DNA from: Spizellomyces sp. 'palustris'
Taxonomy: Eukaryota > Chytridiomycota > Chytridiomycetes > Spizellomycetales > Spizellomycetaceae
DNA: 64,000 nucleotides
NCBI GenBank assembly: GCA_006535965.1
Contig: QEAR01000006.1
Location: 67,959-131,958, forward strand
Direction of reading: 5' to 3'
Position numbers and translations under genes: made by a program. The notes beneath the pieces are model-generated. The model was not told the DNA's origin, made no database searches, and saw only the letters and a list, made by a program, of their open reading frames with translations. Of the stretch, positions 10,273-22,196 are shown one piece after another. Positions within the stretch are counted from its first letter, which is position 1. The number at the start of each line of letters is the position of its first letter.

Positions 10273-12054
10273 TCAATCCTCATCCTTATCGACATAATTT
10301 GCCATAGGATCCGCCCCCATGGTCCTACTCAATCTATAGGCTTCCAGCTCCTCCTCCGTAACATCCATACCCCCTTTCGAACTCCCGTACTTGTTCTTCT
10401 TCCCTTTGCTCTTCATATCATCTTCTTCCTCCAGAATCTTCCGTTTTCGCTCCTCTGCCACAGCTTGCTTCAGCTTCTTGGGATCCAACTTGATGTCACC
10501 TTCACCCAGTCGCTCAGAGCGTGGTTTGATGGTTTGCTTTCGTTCGGTGGGTCCCCCTTCTTTAGCGGCGCGGATGACATATTGTTCCAGTAAACTCTGC
10601 GGTTGTTTCTCTGGTACCGGTTCCTCTCCTGTGATGAGCTTGTTGGATGCTTCAGCAGCCTCAATACCAGCTTGACCAGTACAATACGCATTTCGCGTCA
10701 TATTATGGCAACAAGCGTATCCCCACTGCCCATCCTTCCACCAGGAGCCCCAAACGGAGGTATGATTGAGAGGATGATAATCCTCCTCGTATTTGGATTT
10801 GACTGTCGCTCGTTCTTGACCTTTAATGACGCGTCCAGTTTGGGAGTACTCTACGTATTGCTCTGTTTGGGCCAACAGGAGTTCTTTGGGTGGTGCGGCT
10901 AGGTGTTCGGCTCCCCCGTAGCGGTCCAGAATGGATGATTTGAGAGTTTCCGAAACGGTTCCCTTCTTTCCTTGGTACTGTTTATAAAGGAGGGCGGCTT
11001 GCGTGGGATTGGCTTGCATGTGAACATTTTTGCCGCGGCCTTCAGCTTCCCATGCAAACGCCTGCAATTGACCCAGTCTGGGTGCGTCGCCAGTCCATCG
11101 GAGGAAATTGTCACCAGCGTAGGTAAGCTCAGAGGGATCCTTATCTTTGAGAGGATTATCGCGCATGGAGCGAGTCTTCGGGTCGTAGTATGCAGAATTT
11201 ACATCAAGGTTGAGAAGGTACTTTGCCGTGTCCTCTCGAATACGAAGATTGCGGACTGTTGTGCGTGTCTTGGTGTCAAGTTTTTGGCCAGGCATGTCGG
11301 CTCGGTCAGCGTATTTGTCTTCGTCTTCGTCAGAGTCATCACTGTCCCCAGCAGCTGCCAACCCGGCTTTGGTGGATGAATCTGCCGCCTTGTCGTTAGT
11401 GACAGTCGCTTCCACCTGTGGCTGTTCTGGAACATTTCCCTCAGCGTCCAACCGTTCCTTGTCTTTTACTTGCTGTTCCCTCAGCTTCCGCCTTTCCTCT
11501 TCAACCAATTCCCACTCCTCAGCCAAACGTATATGTTCCTCCGCATCGTAACCATTCCACCGATCCCGCTTGGCCTCAAACCCAAGAGACACCTCCTGAA
11601 CAACCTCATCAGCATGAATATCCCTTCCACTCCATTTTGCACCCGTTCTTCGCGGCCTCTCCACACAATCCTTTGTTTTATGCGTTACGGCACCGCAATT
11701 CTCGCAGGCGCCTTTTCGATATTTGGTTGCTGCGGGTCCTTGTCGTGCCCCACGTGTGTACCAGTCGTTGATGGATCCCTCTTCTTTCGGTTGGTATCGC
11801 TGGTGCTTGAGTGTTGGATGGTTGATATCAAGATACCATGGTGCTTGGGAGATGTAGTGTGGAATGTGGGGATTGATGTCTCGCCCGGTTTCTGGGTCGA
11901 CTTCGGCCGGTAAAGTACCGCTGCAATTTGGTTCAGAAACGGCCAAGTGTCCAACAAATCAAAGTCTTTGCACTTACGCCTTACGCTGTTCTTCAATAAC
12001 CTTCTGTCTTTTAAAGTCCTCCCTACTGAGCTTCTGAGTTTGGGATGTAGCCAT
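10273..12054 (-). CDS. SLU7: SLU7, second-step pre-mRNA splicing factor
   Basis: Spliceosomal factor for 3' splice-site choice in the second step of splicing. Two exons: 11978-12054 and 10273-11920, total 574 aa, close to human SLU7 (586). Exon 1 encodes MATSQTQKLSREDFKRQK. Exon 2 has the conserved NPHIPHYISQAPWYL segment, the CCHC zinc knuckle (CENCGAVTHKTKDC) followed by ERPRRTGAKWSGRDI, and later the WGSWWKDGQWGYACCHN block. The C-terminus is Lys/Glu-rich with nuclear-localisation-like basic runs. The start is supported by the family N-terminus and the phase-2 intron of 57 bp. Shares a 158-bp divergent promoter with the JTB-family gene. Confidence 0.95.
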
Positions 12055-12212
12055 TTTTGCGATCGATGCATGCACCAGGTAGATCTCCAGTCACCTATCA
12101 AGTTTGGTGCGCCAAAGGCCAAATCCTCAATGCGCAGTCACATTAGATACTAGTCACTTGAAATCACGGCTGAGGCAGGCGAACTGGACGCTCCCTTCTC
12201 CTTCCCTTCAGC

Positions 12213-12881
12213 ATGCCCTCACTCCATCCGTCCAGATCCCAAGGCCACCATGGGCGAGCACCCGCCGCTCTTATCCTCATATCCATTATCCTCCTCCTCC
12301 TCGCAATCCCTCCCACGGCCGCGGCACAGGAAAAACTCCTGTATAGAACTCCCAACAACACTCTAATTGTCTACGCCTGCAATGCGGAAGCAGCTTGCGA
12401 AACGTGTTCCCCAGTAGAAAAGGTTTGTGCATTCGTCTAATAGGAAACACAATCTTTCTAATCAATATCACCGCATTGTCCTCTTCTTAGTCCCTCGATG
12501 TATGTAAACCTACAGGAAACAAGGAGCCGATCGCCTGCAAGCGAATCGATACAGTCAACCTCAATGATACGAAAGAGCATGACGAGAATGTGTGGTGGTC
12601 TCCAGAAGACGTAATACCGCTTGATCCAGGAAAGGACCCAATCTTACCAACATGGAGAGAATGTGATCTAGTGGCTGGTGTCGAAACGTTTCGATTTTTC
12701 ATGTTTGAGGTATGAATTATTGGCCTCAAGACTTGACAGTTTGTGATCCTGTGCTAAGTGAGCGTCAATACAGGTTGTAAATATAATGATTTTGTTGGTG
12801 GCCGGTATTGTAGTACTGTGGAGACGGCGGCTCATGTCCACAGAGCAGTACAGGCGGATAGCAACGCGGCTAGCAGCTTAA
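12213..12881 (+). CDS. JTB (jumping translocation breakpoint) family membrane protein
   Basis: Small single-pass membrane protein of the JTB family; in animals linked to mitochondria and cytokinesis, with no settled biochemical role. Three exons: 12213-12422, 12491-12709, 12774-12881, giving 178 aa, all phase 0. A hydrophobic signal segment near residues 19-35 (LILISIILLLLAIPPTAAA) precedes a Cys-rich ectodomain (CETCSPVEKSLDVCKPTG, later WRECD). A C-terminal helix follows (VVNIMILLVAGIVVLW), then a short basic tail ending in RRIATRLAA. The pattern CSPxEK...CxPTG, F-x-FE, transmembrane helix, RR-x-L matches human JTB. The acidic insert between the Cys pairs is longer than in animals. Confidence 0.75.
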
Positions 12882-13114
12882 CCCAAATATACCTTTGGTG
12901 CTTTTTGAATATCTGTTAGAGATCTGTTCAAGGAGAGATTGTCTAATTCGACATTATGTAACGGCGAATTTTGCTAGTCTCGCATCGAACAACATAAATA
13001 CAAATATAGACAATCTTCTGGGCAGTTTGTACATTACAAACAAATACGACCACGTCATATAAACCCAGATGCTGGCTGGCTGACATGGGAGGTATCAAAG
13101 AAGATAATAATTGT

Positions 13115-14711
13115 CTACAGGAAGTAATCAGGGGCCGGTTTTCTGCTTGGAATGCCTCGCGCCTCCTGTCCCAGGGGAAATCAACCTTGCATCAGCACAA
13201 TACCTACGCCATTGATTTCTGGCTTCCCATCCATACCTGCGGCGCCGCCTCAAATATCTTGTAGTTCTTATTTAAGAGTTCATCTAGTTCCAGGATGGCA
13301 GCGACATTCCCGCATCTACCAGATTGCACCCATCAGCTTTAAAAATTTCACTGAACCAACGCCAGCGTAGTCATCTGACTTACCTGTAGCAGTAATTGGG
13401 CGCCGACCATACTGTAACAATCGTGTTCTTAAACATTAATTTATAACCCTCCATAACCAATTGATGCGCTCGAGCTATTAGCTCGAGGTTATTGTTGTGT
13501 ACGAACTATTCCAAGTTGGTTATTATTTAGTGCAACGTTCTGACAAACAACACAGGGAGAACTCACGTTGTCGACAATATCGCCTCCAAAGAGATAGCCA
13601 GCACCTCTTGGGCTTAGGCCCCACCCATCGATTTCTGTTATAAAAATGTCAGGTTCGTAAACACAAATCGTTGGAAAATGACCAGTCATACCTTCTGGGT
13701 CGGACCATAATAGATCACACATTGCACCATCATGTGGCACTTCCTGCTTCCTATCTATTGTTCGTATCTATAAGAGAGGTTCGGGTAAAACGGAGGCCAC
13801 GATCACTTTCTTCAAGGCAAGACTACCAACCTGATCCAGTGTGCTAATTGCAGGTGATAGACCGCCATGTACACAAAAGATTTTATCGTCGATAATCGCC
13901 GACAAACTCAGGTAATCAAATATTTCGCAACAATATCGCCACACATTTACGGAGCCGTATTTTCGGAGGCATTCGTCATAGAATCCATATACTTGGGTAA
14001 TTTGTCGGCTTTCATGGTTACCACGGATGAGCGTTATCTGATCACAAAATGATTTGAGTCCGGTTGGACTGTTTCCCATGAGTGACGGAAATCGGCACCT
14101 ACTCTATCTGGGTATCTGACTTTTAAAGCCAAAAGCAATAAGAATGTTTCAACGCTGTAGAACCCTCGGTCGACAAAGTCACCTACAAGGAGTAACACAT
14201 CAGACTTTTAACCCAGAGTTCCAAACGGTAGCCCATCAGCTGTGTTACCCATAAATAAATAGTTTGTCTGAGGACATTCTCCTCCAACTTTGAATAGTTC
14301 TTTCAAATCATAAAATTGTCCGTGTATGTCCCCGCATATCTAGTTTAACCTGAGATCAATATACAGGAAATGCTGTAGCAGGTGAACACAGTGTGATCTC
14401 TTCTTGTTGTTGGATTGCGTCCACGTCCGGACATTTTTAAACAAGGGAGGACCAGACTCGTATTTTGTGGCAATACGTTCACCAAATATTGCAGACCCCT
14501 ACCGTAACTGGCGCGTCCACTCTCTGGACGTTGCTCTCCTCCACCAAAATCTCTCGCGCCTTGATGCAGAGTTCTTTAACCTCGCTCTCTCTTATGATCT
14601 CGCATCGCCGTAGCTGCTCTATTTGTCTATCCATGAACCGAGTCAGTAAACACCGTCCACACACAGCGGCCTGTGCTTTTCCACTACTCACCTGTCCAAG
14701 TCGCTGCCCAT
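13115..14711 (-). CDS. PPP4C: Serine/threonine protein phosphatase 4 catalytic subunit
   Basis: PP2A-family phosphatase acting in the DNA-damage response, centrosome function and nutrient signalling. Ten exons: 14692-14711, 14503-14626, 14249-14339, 14103-14182, 13831-14037, 13692-13767, 13567-13634, 13384-13505, 13237-13315, 13115-13165. They total exactly 918 nt or 305 aa (human 307). N-terminus [15 protein letters not shown]. All metal ligands are visible: [47 protein letters not shown] and the GIPSRKP-DYFL C-terminus identify PP4 rather than PP2A or PP6; the terminal Leu is the methylation site. The stretch [13 protein letters not shown] differs slightly from animals. Head-to-head with the next gene. 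Confidence 0.96.
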
Positions 14712-15059
14712 TGCAGGGGTATGTGTATCCAACAAGCAAAGCCAATCCAACTCTACAAAATGCGAAAGAAGCTTGGAGGGGACAATATCACGTTAATGAT
14801 TCATTAATCCATAAATGGTTAAACGAATGACGTGAACTCGAAGTCCCGTTATTTTTGGAACGAGTTTCCGTTTTGTTTACTGCTTGCAGGTGCTTGCTGG
14901 GGGGGAGGGGCGCTTCCTTTTTCTCCTTTGGAGGGCGTTTACCAGTATGCCAGGGCGGTCTTGAACGGATTACTTTTGAGTTTTTGGAGATCCTACGTTT
15001 TGTATATTTTTGATAAAGATCTTGTTGCGGACTACACTACGAACCAAAGCTGCGCAGTC
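14712..15059. promoter_or_regulatory. Divergent promoter region, PP4C / NXPE-like gene
   Basis: About 350 bp between divergent genes. The frame of the downstream gene is open back to about 14832, so a longer N-terminus is possible, but the ATG at 15060 directly precedes a typical type II membrane-anchor arrangement. Confidence 0.4.
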
Positions 15060-16952
15060 ATGGGTAAACTGCAGTTTACGACACGAATTTTGCACCGACG
15101 ACTTTGCTATATTGCCGCAGCACTGGGTGTTCAGCTCTGTCTCCTCTTGTTTCTCTCATATCGACCAGACACATTTCGCGACATTTGGCCTGCGCGACCT
15201 GAGCCTCAAAAGAATCGACCGACAATACGACAACGACCATGGACGTCACACAGCACAGGTCAATCACTTTGCGCAGATCGCGGGCGACTGCCGAAATCTT
15301 GGGAGCTCGCTCCTATTGCTGAAAGCGGAGAAAGAGGCGCGCTTGTCTTTCCCGAAATGACTGGAATGCGTTGGGCGCAGCACGACGAGCTTGTTATTGA
15401 AGCGGCGACTGTGTGCGCCTGGCTTGTTGTGGTGGACTGGGGTGACGGTTTAGTAGAAGCACCATACTATACGAATGAGACGGACATGTCCTCTCTTCCC
15501 GGGCCCATTCCGCTGTGGCCTCCAGACAGTGTGGAAATCCGTGCGGTTGGCAAACACTTTACGGTACCAGTACACATGGATAACCGCCATGTTGTAGTAA
15601 AAGGTTCCGGAAGGCATAGTGTCGATTATAGAGTGTACAATGTGGCGATTGATTTAAAGGATCAGGACACTTTCACATTGGACGTGGTATTAGAATGTAA
15701 GTGTAGAATGGCGTTGCTTGGCTCTTGAGAGTGACACTCATAGCATGGCAAATTCCCAGACACCGACTACCTGTGGAATTACGAAAATCCTGCACACGTT
15801 TTTTGGGCCCCAACTCCCCTCCCTATTTATGTAGACCGCAAATCCCTCCGCTATATCCCCGCGCTCGTCTTCACTACAAGCCCGCAAACCCATCCCGCTG
15901 TTAACCACCAAGTCTACACATCACTTCCCCCTTGCACCACCGGCAACAATCCTGGACGCTGGGTGCCAGTTCCTTTTCTTAAACCTACAACGTCATTGAA
16001 CTTGACATCCGAACTCTTGTCGCCCAATGCACCCGATTTGGTGTTTGAATCGTACACTTCGTACACCTACCTCCCATACACATGTCGTTATGTGCCCAAG
16101 ACCTACCCAGACTTCCGCAAAAATTGTTTGGAACCTCATCACCCATTCGTCCATCTGTTTGGCGACTCCAACGTTCGCCGTGCAGTCAAGGCTATCGGAA
16201 CCGATGGAGCATGGTGTAAAACATGGTTTGATGAACAGTCTCACAACTGCCAATGTACTGACTGGCATTTAGGAATTGAAGGGTAGGTGCATGTCGCTCT
16301 AGGTTACCTGTCTGTATCTGATAGCTAACATTGGTGCGTCTCCTTTTCCAGACTTGATCCTGGTCGCCCTGACAACTCCCTTCATCTACCAATCCAAGGA
16401 CCTCACACAGGCGACTCGAGCTGGCTCTACGTTTTTCTGTGGAAAGGTCTCAATGACTGGGGTCCAAACTGGAAGGACGCTCTGACTTTGGAACACCAGC
16501 AATCTGCCATCCCCAACTACGACCAGATTTCCAAGAAGACACCAACGTCCGTGGTCATATCCCTGACGAACTGGGACGCAGCCTATGGGTCCTATGCCTC
16601 ATACGTTGCGTCCATTCCGACCCTTATAAACCTTCTCAAAACTACCTACGCCCAGCACGACATTCCCATCGTATGGCGCCCTGGACAGTTTTTTGGTGGT
16701 AGGGCCGATACAACAGAAGGAGACGGCAGACGACGCTTCAGCAGACTGCGAGTGATGGCATTCAATAACGTCATGGAAAATGCCCTTGTAGACGCGTTTG
16801 GAGCAAAGGTGTGGGATGTATACTCGATTGGTGAAAGTTTGGATGTGGGTGCCAGAGAAAAGGCCGTGACATGTCCGAGTGGACATGCAGGAAGGGATAT
16901 CGTCGACATGGAAAATGTGGTTTTCATGAATATGTTATGTCCTATAGTGTAG
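15060..16952 (+). CDS. Type II membrane protein with NXPE/PC-esterase-like SGNH domain
   Basis: Probable Golgi or surface type II membrane protein. Three exons: 15060-15696, 15760-16282, 16352-16952, giving 586 aa. A basic N-terminus and one membrane helix near residues 17-35 (YIAAALGVQLCLLLFLSY) are followed by a beta-rich domain with aromatic residues, then a C-terminal domain. The latter begins at HPFVHLFGDSNVRR, a GDS block I as in PC-esterase/NXPE and trichome-birefringence-like proteins. It continues SSWLYVFLWKGLNDWG, TSVVISLTNWDA and WDVYSIGESL, with HAGRDIVDMEN near the end. I do not see a canonical DxxH catalytic block. Such domains often O-acetylate or de-acetylate glycans; the substrate here is unknown. 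The family call is by motif order only. Confidence 0.6.
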
Positions 16953-17262
16953 TTATATTGTTGCTTAATCGTTAACAGTAGTAGCTTAGGTGCATTAATA
17001 AACGCGCACAGTCTTTTTATTTCTGGTGCCGTTCAAAATTATTGTAATTTAAGAAAACGTCTTAAAGCATGTTTGTACACTGAAAAAAAAAAGCAATGAC
17101 GGCATAATCTCCTATCCCATCCGTCTCTACAATCCAACCAAGACAAGAAGAATAAAATGAGACAACCCCAAACCGCCTACAAAAACTAAAAATTAGGTAA
17201 TAACGTCATAAAATCCAACAAAAAGCTAATACTCGACATGCAACAAAATTGTCCAAAAGATT
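16953..17262. other. Convergent 3' intergenic region
   Basis: 310 bp, A/T-rich with a poly-A run near 17080, between convergent genes. Expected to hold both 3' UTRs. Nothing else seen. Confidence 0.4.
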
Positions 17263-20200
17263 TCAATCCCTTCCTTTCCCAATTCTGAACGCCTCTTTTA
17301 TGCCTTTTCCACCCTGGAAAAATTGGCTCCACGTTCTCCGCATCAAATTATTGCGGCGTTGCTTGGGAGGATTCTGCCCATCGCCTTCAGGAGTGTACCC
17401 AGGTCCTACCGTCGCGTAGCCTCCACTAGACCGCACCCCCGGCCGTGCAGGTGGAGAAGATGCGAGCGGTACATTCCATTCACTACGATCGCTCACCCAA
17501 GATGACATACTGGATCGCGATGGATACCGGTTCAGAAGCGGAGCAGAATTGCTGAAACTCGATGTACGGGGAGGTAGATACGTGGCACCATTTTCGGTTC
17601 TGTGAGGGTATTTACCCATGTGTCCACTTGCGGGATTCATTCGACTTATACCTCCCGGTGATTGACACCAAGCGTCATCCTGAGCCTTCTCTGACGGCTT
17701 TTTGGGGGAGTCTCGATCGTCAGTGCTACCGTCCTCGGAGAGTCGATGCAAGGAAGAGGACGAATTTGTTCCTTCGCTGCTCAATCCGGTCATTGCAGGA
17801 TCAGACCAACCTCGACTGGGTACAACGGGCGGGGGTATCGAATGGTGGTGCACAGGAGAGTGTGGGGCAACACGGACACTCTGATACTCGTCGGTGGCTC
17901 GGAAGTCTGTATCAAAGGCGGAGGACTTGCGGCGGAACTAAGGGATGCAAAATTAAATCAGCATAAACCGAACCTTAACGATGTTGTGCAAAAACATGCC
18001 CAGTGAAGAACATACCCCTTGAAGGTCAGGTACAGATTTTGTAGTGGGGAGAGGTGATACGCCTCCTGCCTCAATCAGAGGCGTCAAAACGTCCAATAAG
18101 CGCAAATCGACAGATCCTCTCCTGTTGAGCGCTCCCTTGGGATGCTGTTGCTCGGTTCCAACTGTACCATAAGTATTTGGTGGACCCGCCGGAATTTCTC
18201 CAAAGATGTCAAACCGCAAATCCACGCTCGATTGCCGCCAGAAATGACGCTCTTTCTTCCGCGGGTTAGAGACAGCCTGTTGCGTCTGTTGGGCAGAATG
18301 CGACCTTTCCCGTCCAACAAAAGCATCAGTCTTTAAAATGATCGAGTTCATGGTATTTATTGATCCCGCAGAACTGGTACGTCTCAAGTCCAAGGCGTCC
18401 ATTGGTGGATCCACAAAAGATTCGACGGGGGGGTCGCTTTCTCCCGGAGGTGTGTCTGGTGTTGTCCGTCGAGCCCGCGCTGCACGGGCCAATCGGCTCA
18501 AAGTCTCTGCCCACACCACACGCTCCTTCTCGCTCGTTGCACAAAAGTCGTAATACTGCTCACCCTCGCTGTTCTTTAGACGCCAAGCATTTGGCAAAAC
18601 GCCTGCAGAGAGAATCTGCTCAATGATGGATACATGATATTGGGATATTACACGATACTCACTCTCACCATTCCCCAGGGATATAAATTCGCAAGAAGAG
18701 AGCGACAGACAGAACTTTAGGGTATATGCCGTCATTCTCCGCGGTTTCACTACGTATATGTATTCGGGAAACAAAAAGACACCCTACGCGGTTATTAGCA
18801 ACATAGTAGGGCTGCGTCCATCTGCCGCGGATAGAGTAAATTACCCGATAGCGAAATTTGACGGTATACTGATCGTGATTAACTACATAGAGCGCTCCAC
18901 TGAGTACCAGATCTCCGACTTCCAAGCGACTTGGGAGGTCAGCATGTGCACTCTCCAGTCTTGAAAAAAAACGATCGGTCCTCTGCATGTTTTCCATCCT
19001 CCACTACAATTGTAATTTATCAATCGCCGTCATATGAAGGGCAAACCGGGGAGACAACCATACCTTTGCAGAATCGATTTCCAGTGCGACATTCTGCATA
19101 ACTGTATGCGCAGCAAGAAGAGCATTAAATTGATCAGAGTCTACCGGTGTCGCTTTGATCATTTCCTGTTCCAGACGTCAGCATAATTGTTCCAAATTGG
19201 ACCCACAACTGTCGTAACTTACACTGAGGAGGAGCGGATATCGACATAGCCTCTGTACCGGCTATTCGAACAATACTTAGTCATGACAGCTGGACCTAAC
19301 TGTTGTGCGTCCACTCCTACCTTTATGAGATAATCCTTTACGTCCAGCTTCGTTTGAGCTAGTCCGCGAAAGTCCCGAAGAAACGTTACCATTTCTGGTC
19401 GTTTCTCGTATTCTGTCAAAATTTTGATTGCCCCGTCATGGTGGGTGCAATATTGGGAATAAACATCAAACCGTTGTTCCTATCATACTTAGTGATTACC
19501 TTCCCCAGAGCGGTCCGTTTAGGATACTTTCAAGAACATACCATTTCAAGAAAGACTTGGGACATGGGTAGAATCGCATCTCCGGAAACATCGTTCGCAG
19601 TATTAATCGCGTTCTCGAGCAATAATAGAAACTCTTGCTGAAACTTGTACAATTCGCTGGCATTTCGCATCAAAGAAAATTTTTTGTCGTTGGGAAGCCA
19701 AGAAACGGCATTCAGGCGATCAAAGAAGCTCTGCAATTCCATTGTGAGCTCATACATCAAACGTCAAGCGGCGAAATTTCATACCTCAATTAAAGTCCGC
19801 AAGTCGTTTACATACATCCTTTCCGTCTCCAACAATTCGTGAACTATCATTGCTCGCTTTATTGTCCTATCATCCTCAGATTTTCCTTCACTGAGTATTG
19901 ACGGAGGCCCGGCAGCCACCGTTGTCGGTAATGTTGGATCTATGCTCTTGGGCAAGATAGCGCCAACATAGGGCGCCTCAGCATGGCGGACTTCCCTCGG
20001 CTCGTCGACTAGGGGAATAGAATTGTCCAGTGAACCTGGTGGCGAAGTCGAAGGGGCGGCAAGATTGACAATTGCGGATGACGATGAACTTTTTGCTAAT
20101 TTTTGAAGTGCAGCGAGATGATCGTCCTCATGTCCATTGAAGGAGAGACGACGTGTTCTAATGACATCTAAAATCGTCTCGCTAACAGCTTCTTCCGGCG

Positions 20201-20660
20201 AATCCTCACTCGGAGGCCCCAGCGTGAATCCGACTGCTACGGACTGTGGTCGTTTCTGACTCACGTCCCTCGCAAGTACTCGCTGATTGAGGCCACTCGG
20301 CGAGCCCGAAATTGAAGAGCCCCCGCTCGTTCGCCGAGTGTCGTGGTCGTGGCTAAGACGATGTGTTGATATGGGAGTGATTTGGGCCGGCCGTTCTCTG
20401 CGTTTTGACACATCCCTCTTTGACGCCTCTCCATAGCCGACGGTCAACATCTGCGCTAATGATTCCTTGCCAAATGTCAGATCTGGTAAGATCGGAGGAG
20501 TAGGCGGGCTTTCTAAATCGGATGCTCTTTCTGATTCAGAGGACTGCCCATTTCGCTCCACCCGTGTCTCAATTTTGCCGGGGACAGTACCGTGCCATTT
20601 AGCGGGATCCGTCATGTCCAAGTCCACTAGACAATTGGTCACGGCTACAGCCGCTGTCAT
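17263..20660 (-). CDS. Rho guanine-nucleotide exchange factor (DH-PH)
   Basis: Activates a Rho-family GTPase by nucleotide exchange. Exon 1 (19785-20660) is a Ser/Pro-rich leader ending in the first DH helix (IVHELLETERMYVNDLRTLIE). Next come 19542-19730 (SFFDRLN ... FLEM), 19321-19479 (EQRFDVYSQYCTHHDG), a 39-nt exon 19224-19262 with the DH signature PVQRLCRYPLLLS, and an exon with the last DH helix (NALLAAHTVMQNVALEI). PH strands follow (DLVLSGALYVV, then GVFLFPEYIYVVKP at about 18770 and an FCATSEKERVVWAETLSRL helix). The tail to 17263 is low-complexity, ending in a basic RRTWSQFFQGGKGIKE. No CNH domain, unlike Rom2/Tus1. The true N-terminus may lie further upstream: the frame stays open past 20660 and candidate exons exist near 20.7-21.1 kb. 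Confidence 0.82.
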
Positions 20661-22196
20661 AGCGCACTCCCGCTCCTTCCAACCGCTCCTGTGCCTTACA
20701 CGGGGTAGACAGGGCAGGTATGAAAAGGGATGCTACTCCTTTTCGTCTCGAGTCGATCAAGATTCCGCAAATATGCCGAACTCGACGGTCACTTTGCGGC
20801 GGCCATTCATGAATTTCCGGCAGGCTGAATCTTTGAGAAAGCTGGATATAACGAATCCAGCTTTGCTTCTTGATTTGAGTATTCCACCAAGTACCATAAA
20901 AAAGCCAGTTCGGTAGCGAGCTGACGGGTGGCCTTTGAAAACGACAATAGATAGGCACGGTTGAGCATGGACATGGGAAGTGAGAGAGAGGGAGACAATT
21001 TCCTGGTGGTTAAGCAAGCGTACCTTTTAGAGCGTCAGCCCGTTTCTGACAGTATTTGCAGTCTTGTGGTCTGCCGATACCGTCACCCACAGGCGAATGG
21101 GAAGAAGGCAGGCTATGAAAAATAATAATGATAAAAAAGGAATTTCAACGAAGGGGATTTCCGGTGGAAGAATTGGCCAACAGCAAGGCCGACTTTGAAA
21201 TTGCAGAAGGGAGGCGCGACACGAGCAAACGTTATGCCAAATCAGGTTAAATGAGAACAGGTTAAATGAACTTAAATCGGCTGGGCTTTTATTTATACGA
21301 TCGATTTTCATAAAAGGATTTGTTGATGGGCTGTCAACTTGCAAAGCAAATGTCAATTGGGCAATGGGCCAAAAAGGATATTTGCAGGTAGCATGTCTTA
21401 CGCACATGAGGTGTTTATTGCTCATGTTTTTCGTATTTATTCCACGTTTCTTTGGGTGTTTGTTGGAAATCGGCGCTCTTTGAAAACAGTTCACGGGTGC
21501 CTTATGGAGTTGGAATTCATCTGTATCTACCCTTGTGTAGTTGCGTACGTCTACGTAACGATTTCCTATCCCAAAAAGCGACGGAGTCGCCCTCTCGAAC
21601 TGGGCGGGCTGCTTACGAAAGACCAGGACGCCCCGCACGTGATGTTTTCCGTTAAATGTTTCAACTGCTCCCGGGAACTTGCGTTATCGATTTCCCCCCC
21701 CGCCGCCCATTCCCCAATTCCAATCTTTTTCAAGGAAATCAGACTTTGGTGTGGACATTGGTGTTGTGCAGAGTGAGACGCATTGTTAGTGAACGACAGT
21801 AGAAGAGCACGTCCACAAGTGTTCCTCGGCTCCGCTTATCCATCCACTTACCTTCATAAGAAGGGGGAAGAGAACTGGCGTGTATCCATTCCCATATGCC
21901 CCACAATTGATTAGCTTGAAGGTTCGTTGAGCAGCCGGCAAGTGACCGAGCAAATCCCCAACTTGAACGCAAATGTGCACGTCGCGCACGTCCTCTTTGC
22001 CACATACAGCAAGCGCTCTCGCTCATATGCTTACCAAGTGTACCTTTTATATTTCAGGAAACCACTTAAAAAGTTCGTTCCCTTTTTAATAGCATCGTTT
22101 TATCAAAAGACGTTTTGTCAAAAGACCCATATTCGATCGAAAGGTCTTCTCCCCAAGTGACTTCCAGTTGTTCCCGTCAAAGTTCCCATTATAGAT
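20661..22196. other. 1.5-kb stretch between RhoGEF and Spen-like genes with unassigned exon-like pieces
   Basis: No complete gene could be built. On the - strand there are exon-like pieces with good donors. One ends at about 21854 (frame GDLLGHLPAAQRTFKL ... PLLMK then GTAAGT). Another at about 21023-21108 (frame with CKYCQKRADALK then GTACGC) follows a TTTCATAG acceptor. A third open piece lies at about 20757-20930. These may be 5' exons of the RhoGEF or a separate small gene. The right end should hold the Spen-like promoter. Confidence 0.3.

Noticed and set aside
20467-20916. Long + strand frame opposite the RhoGEF N-terminus
   Set aside because: Antisense to a supported exon; no domain. 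Some of it overlaps the unassigned upstream region, so it is not fully excluded.
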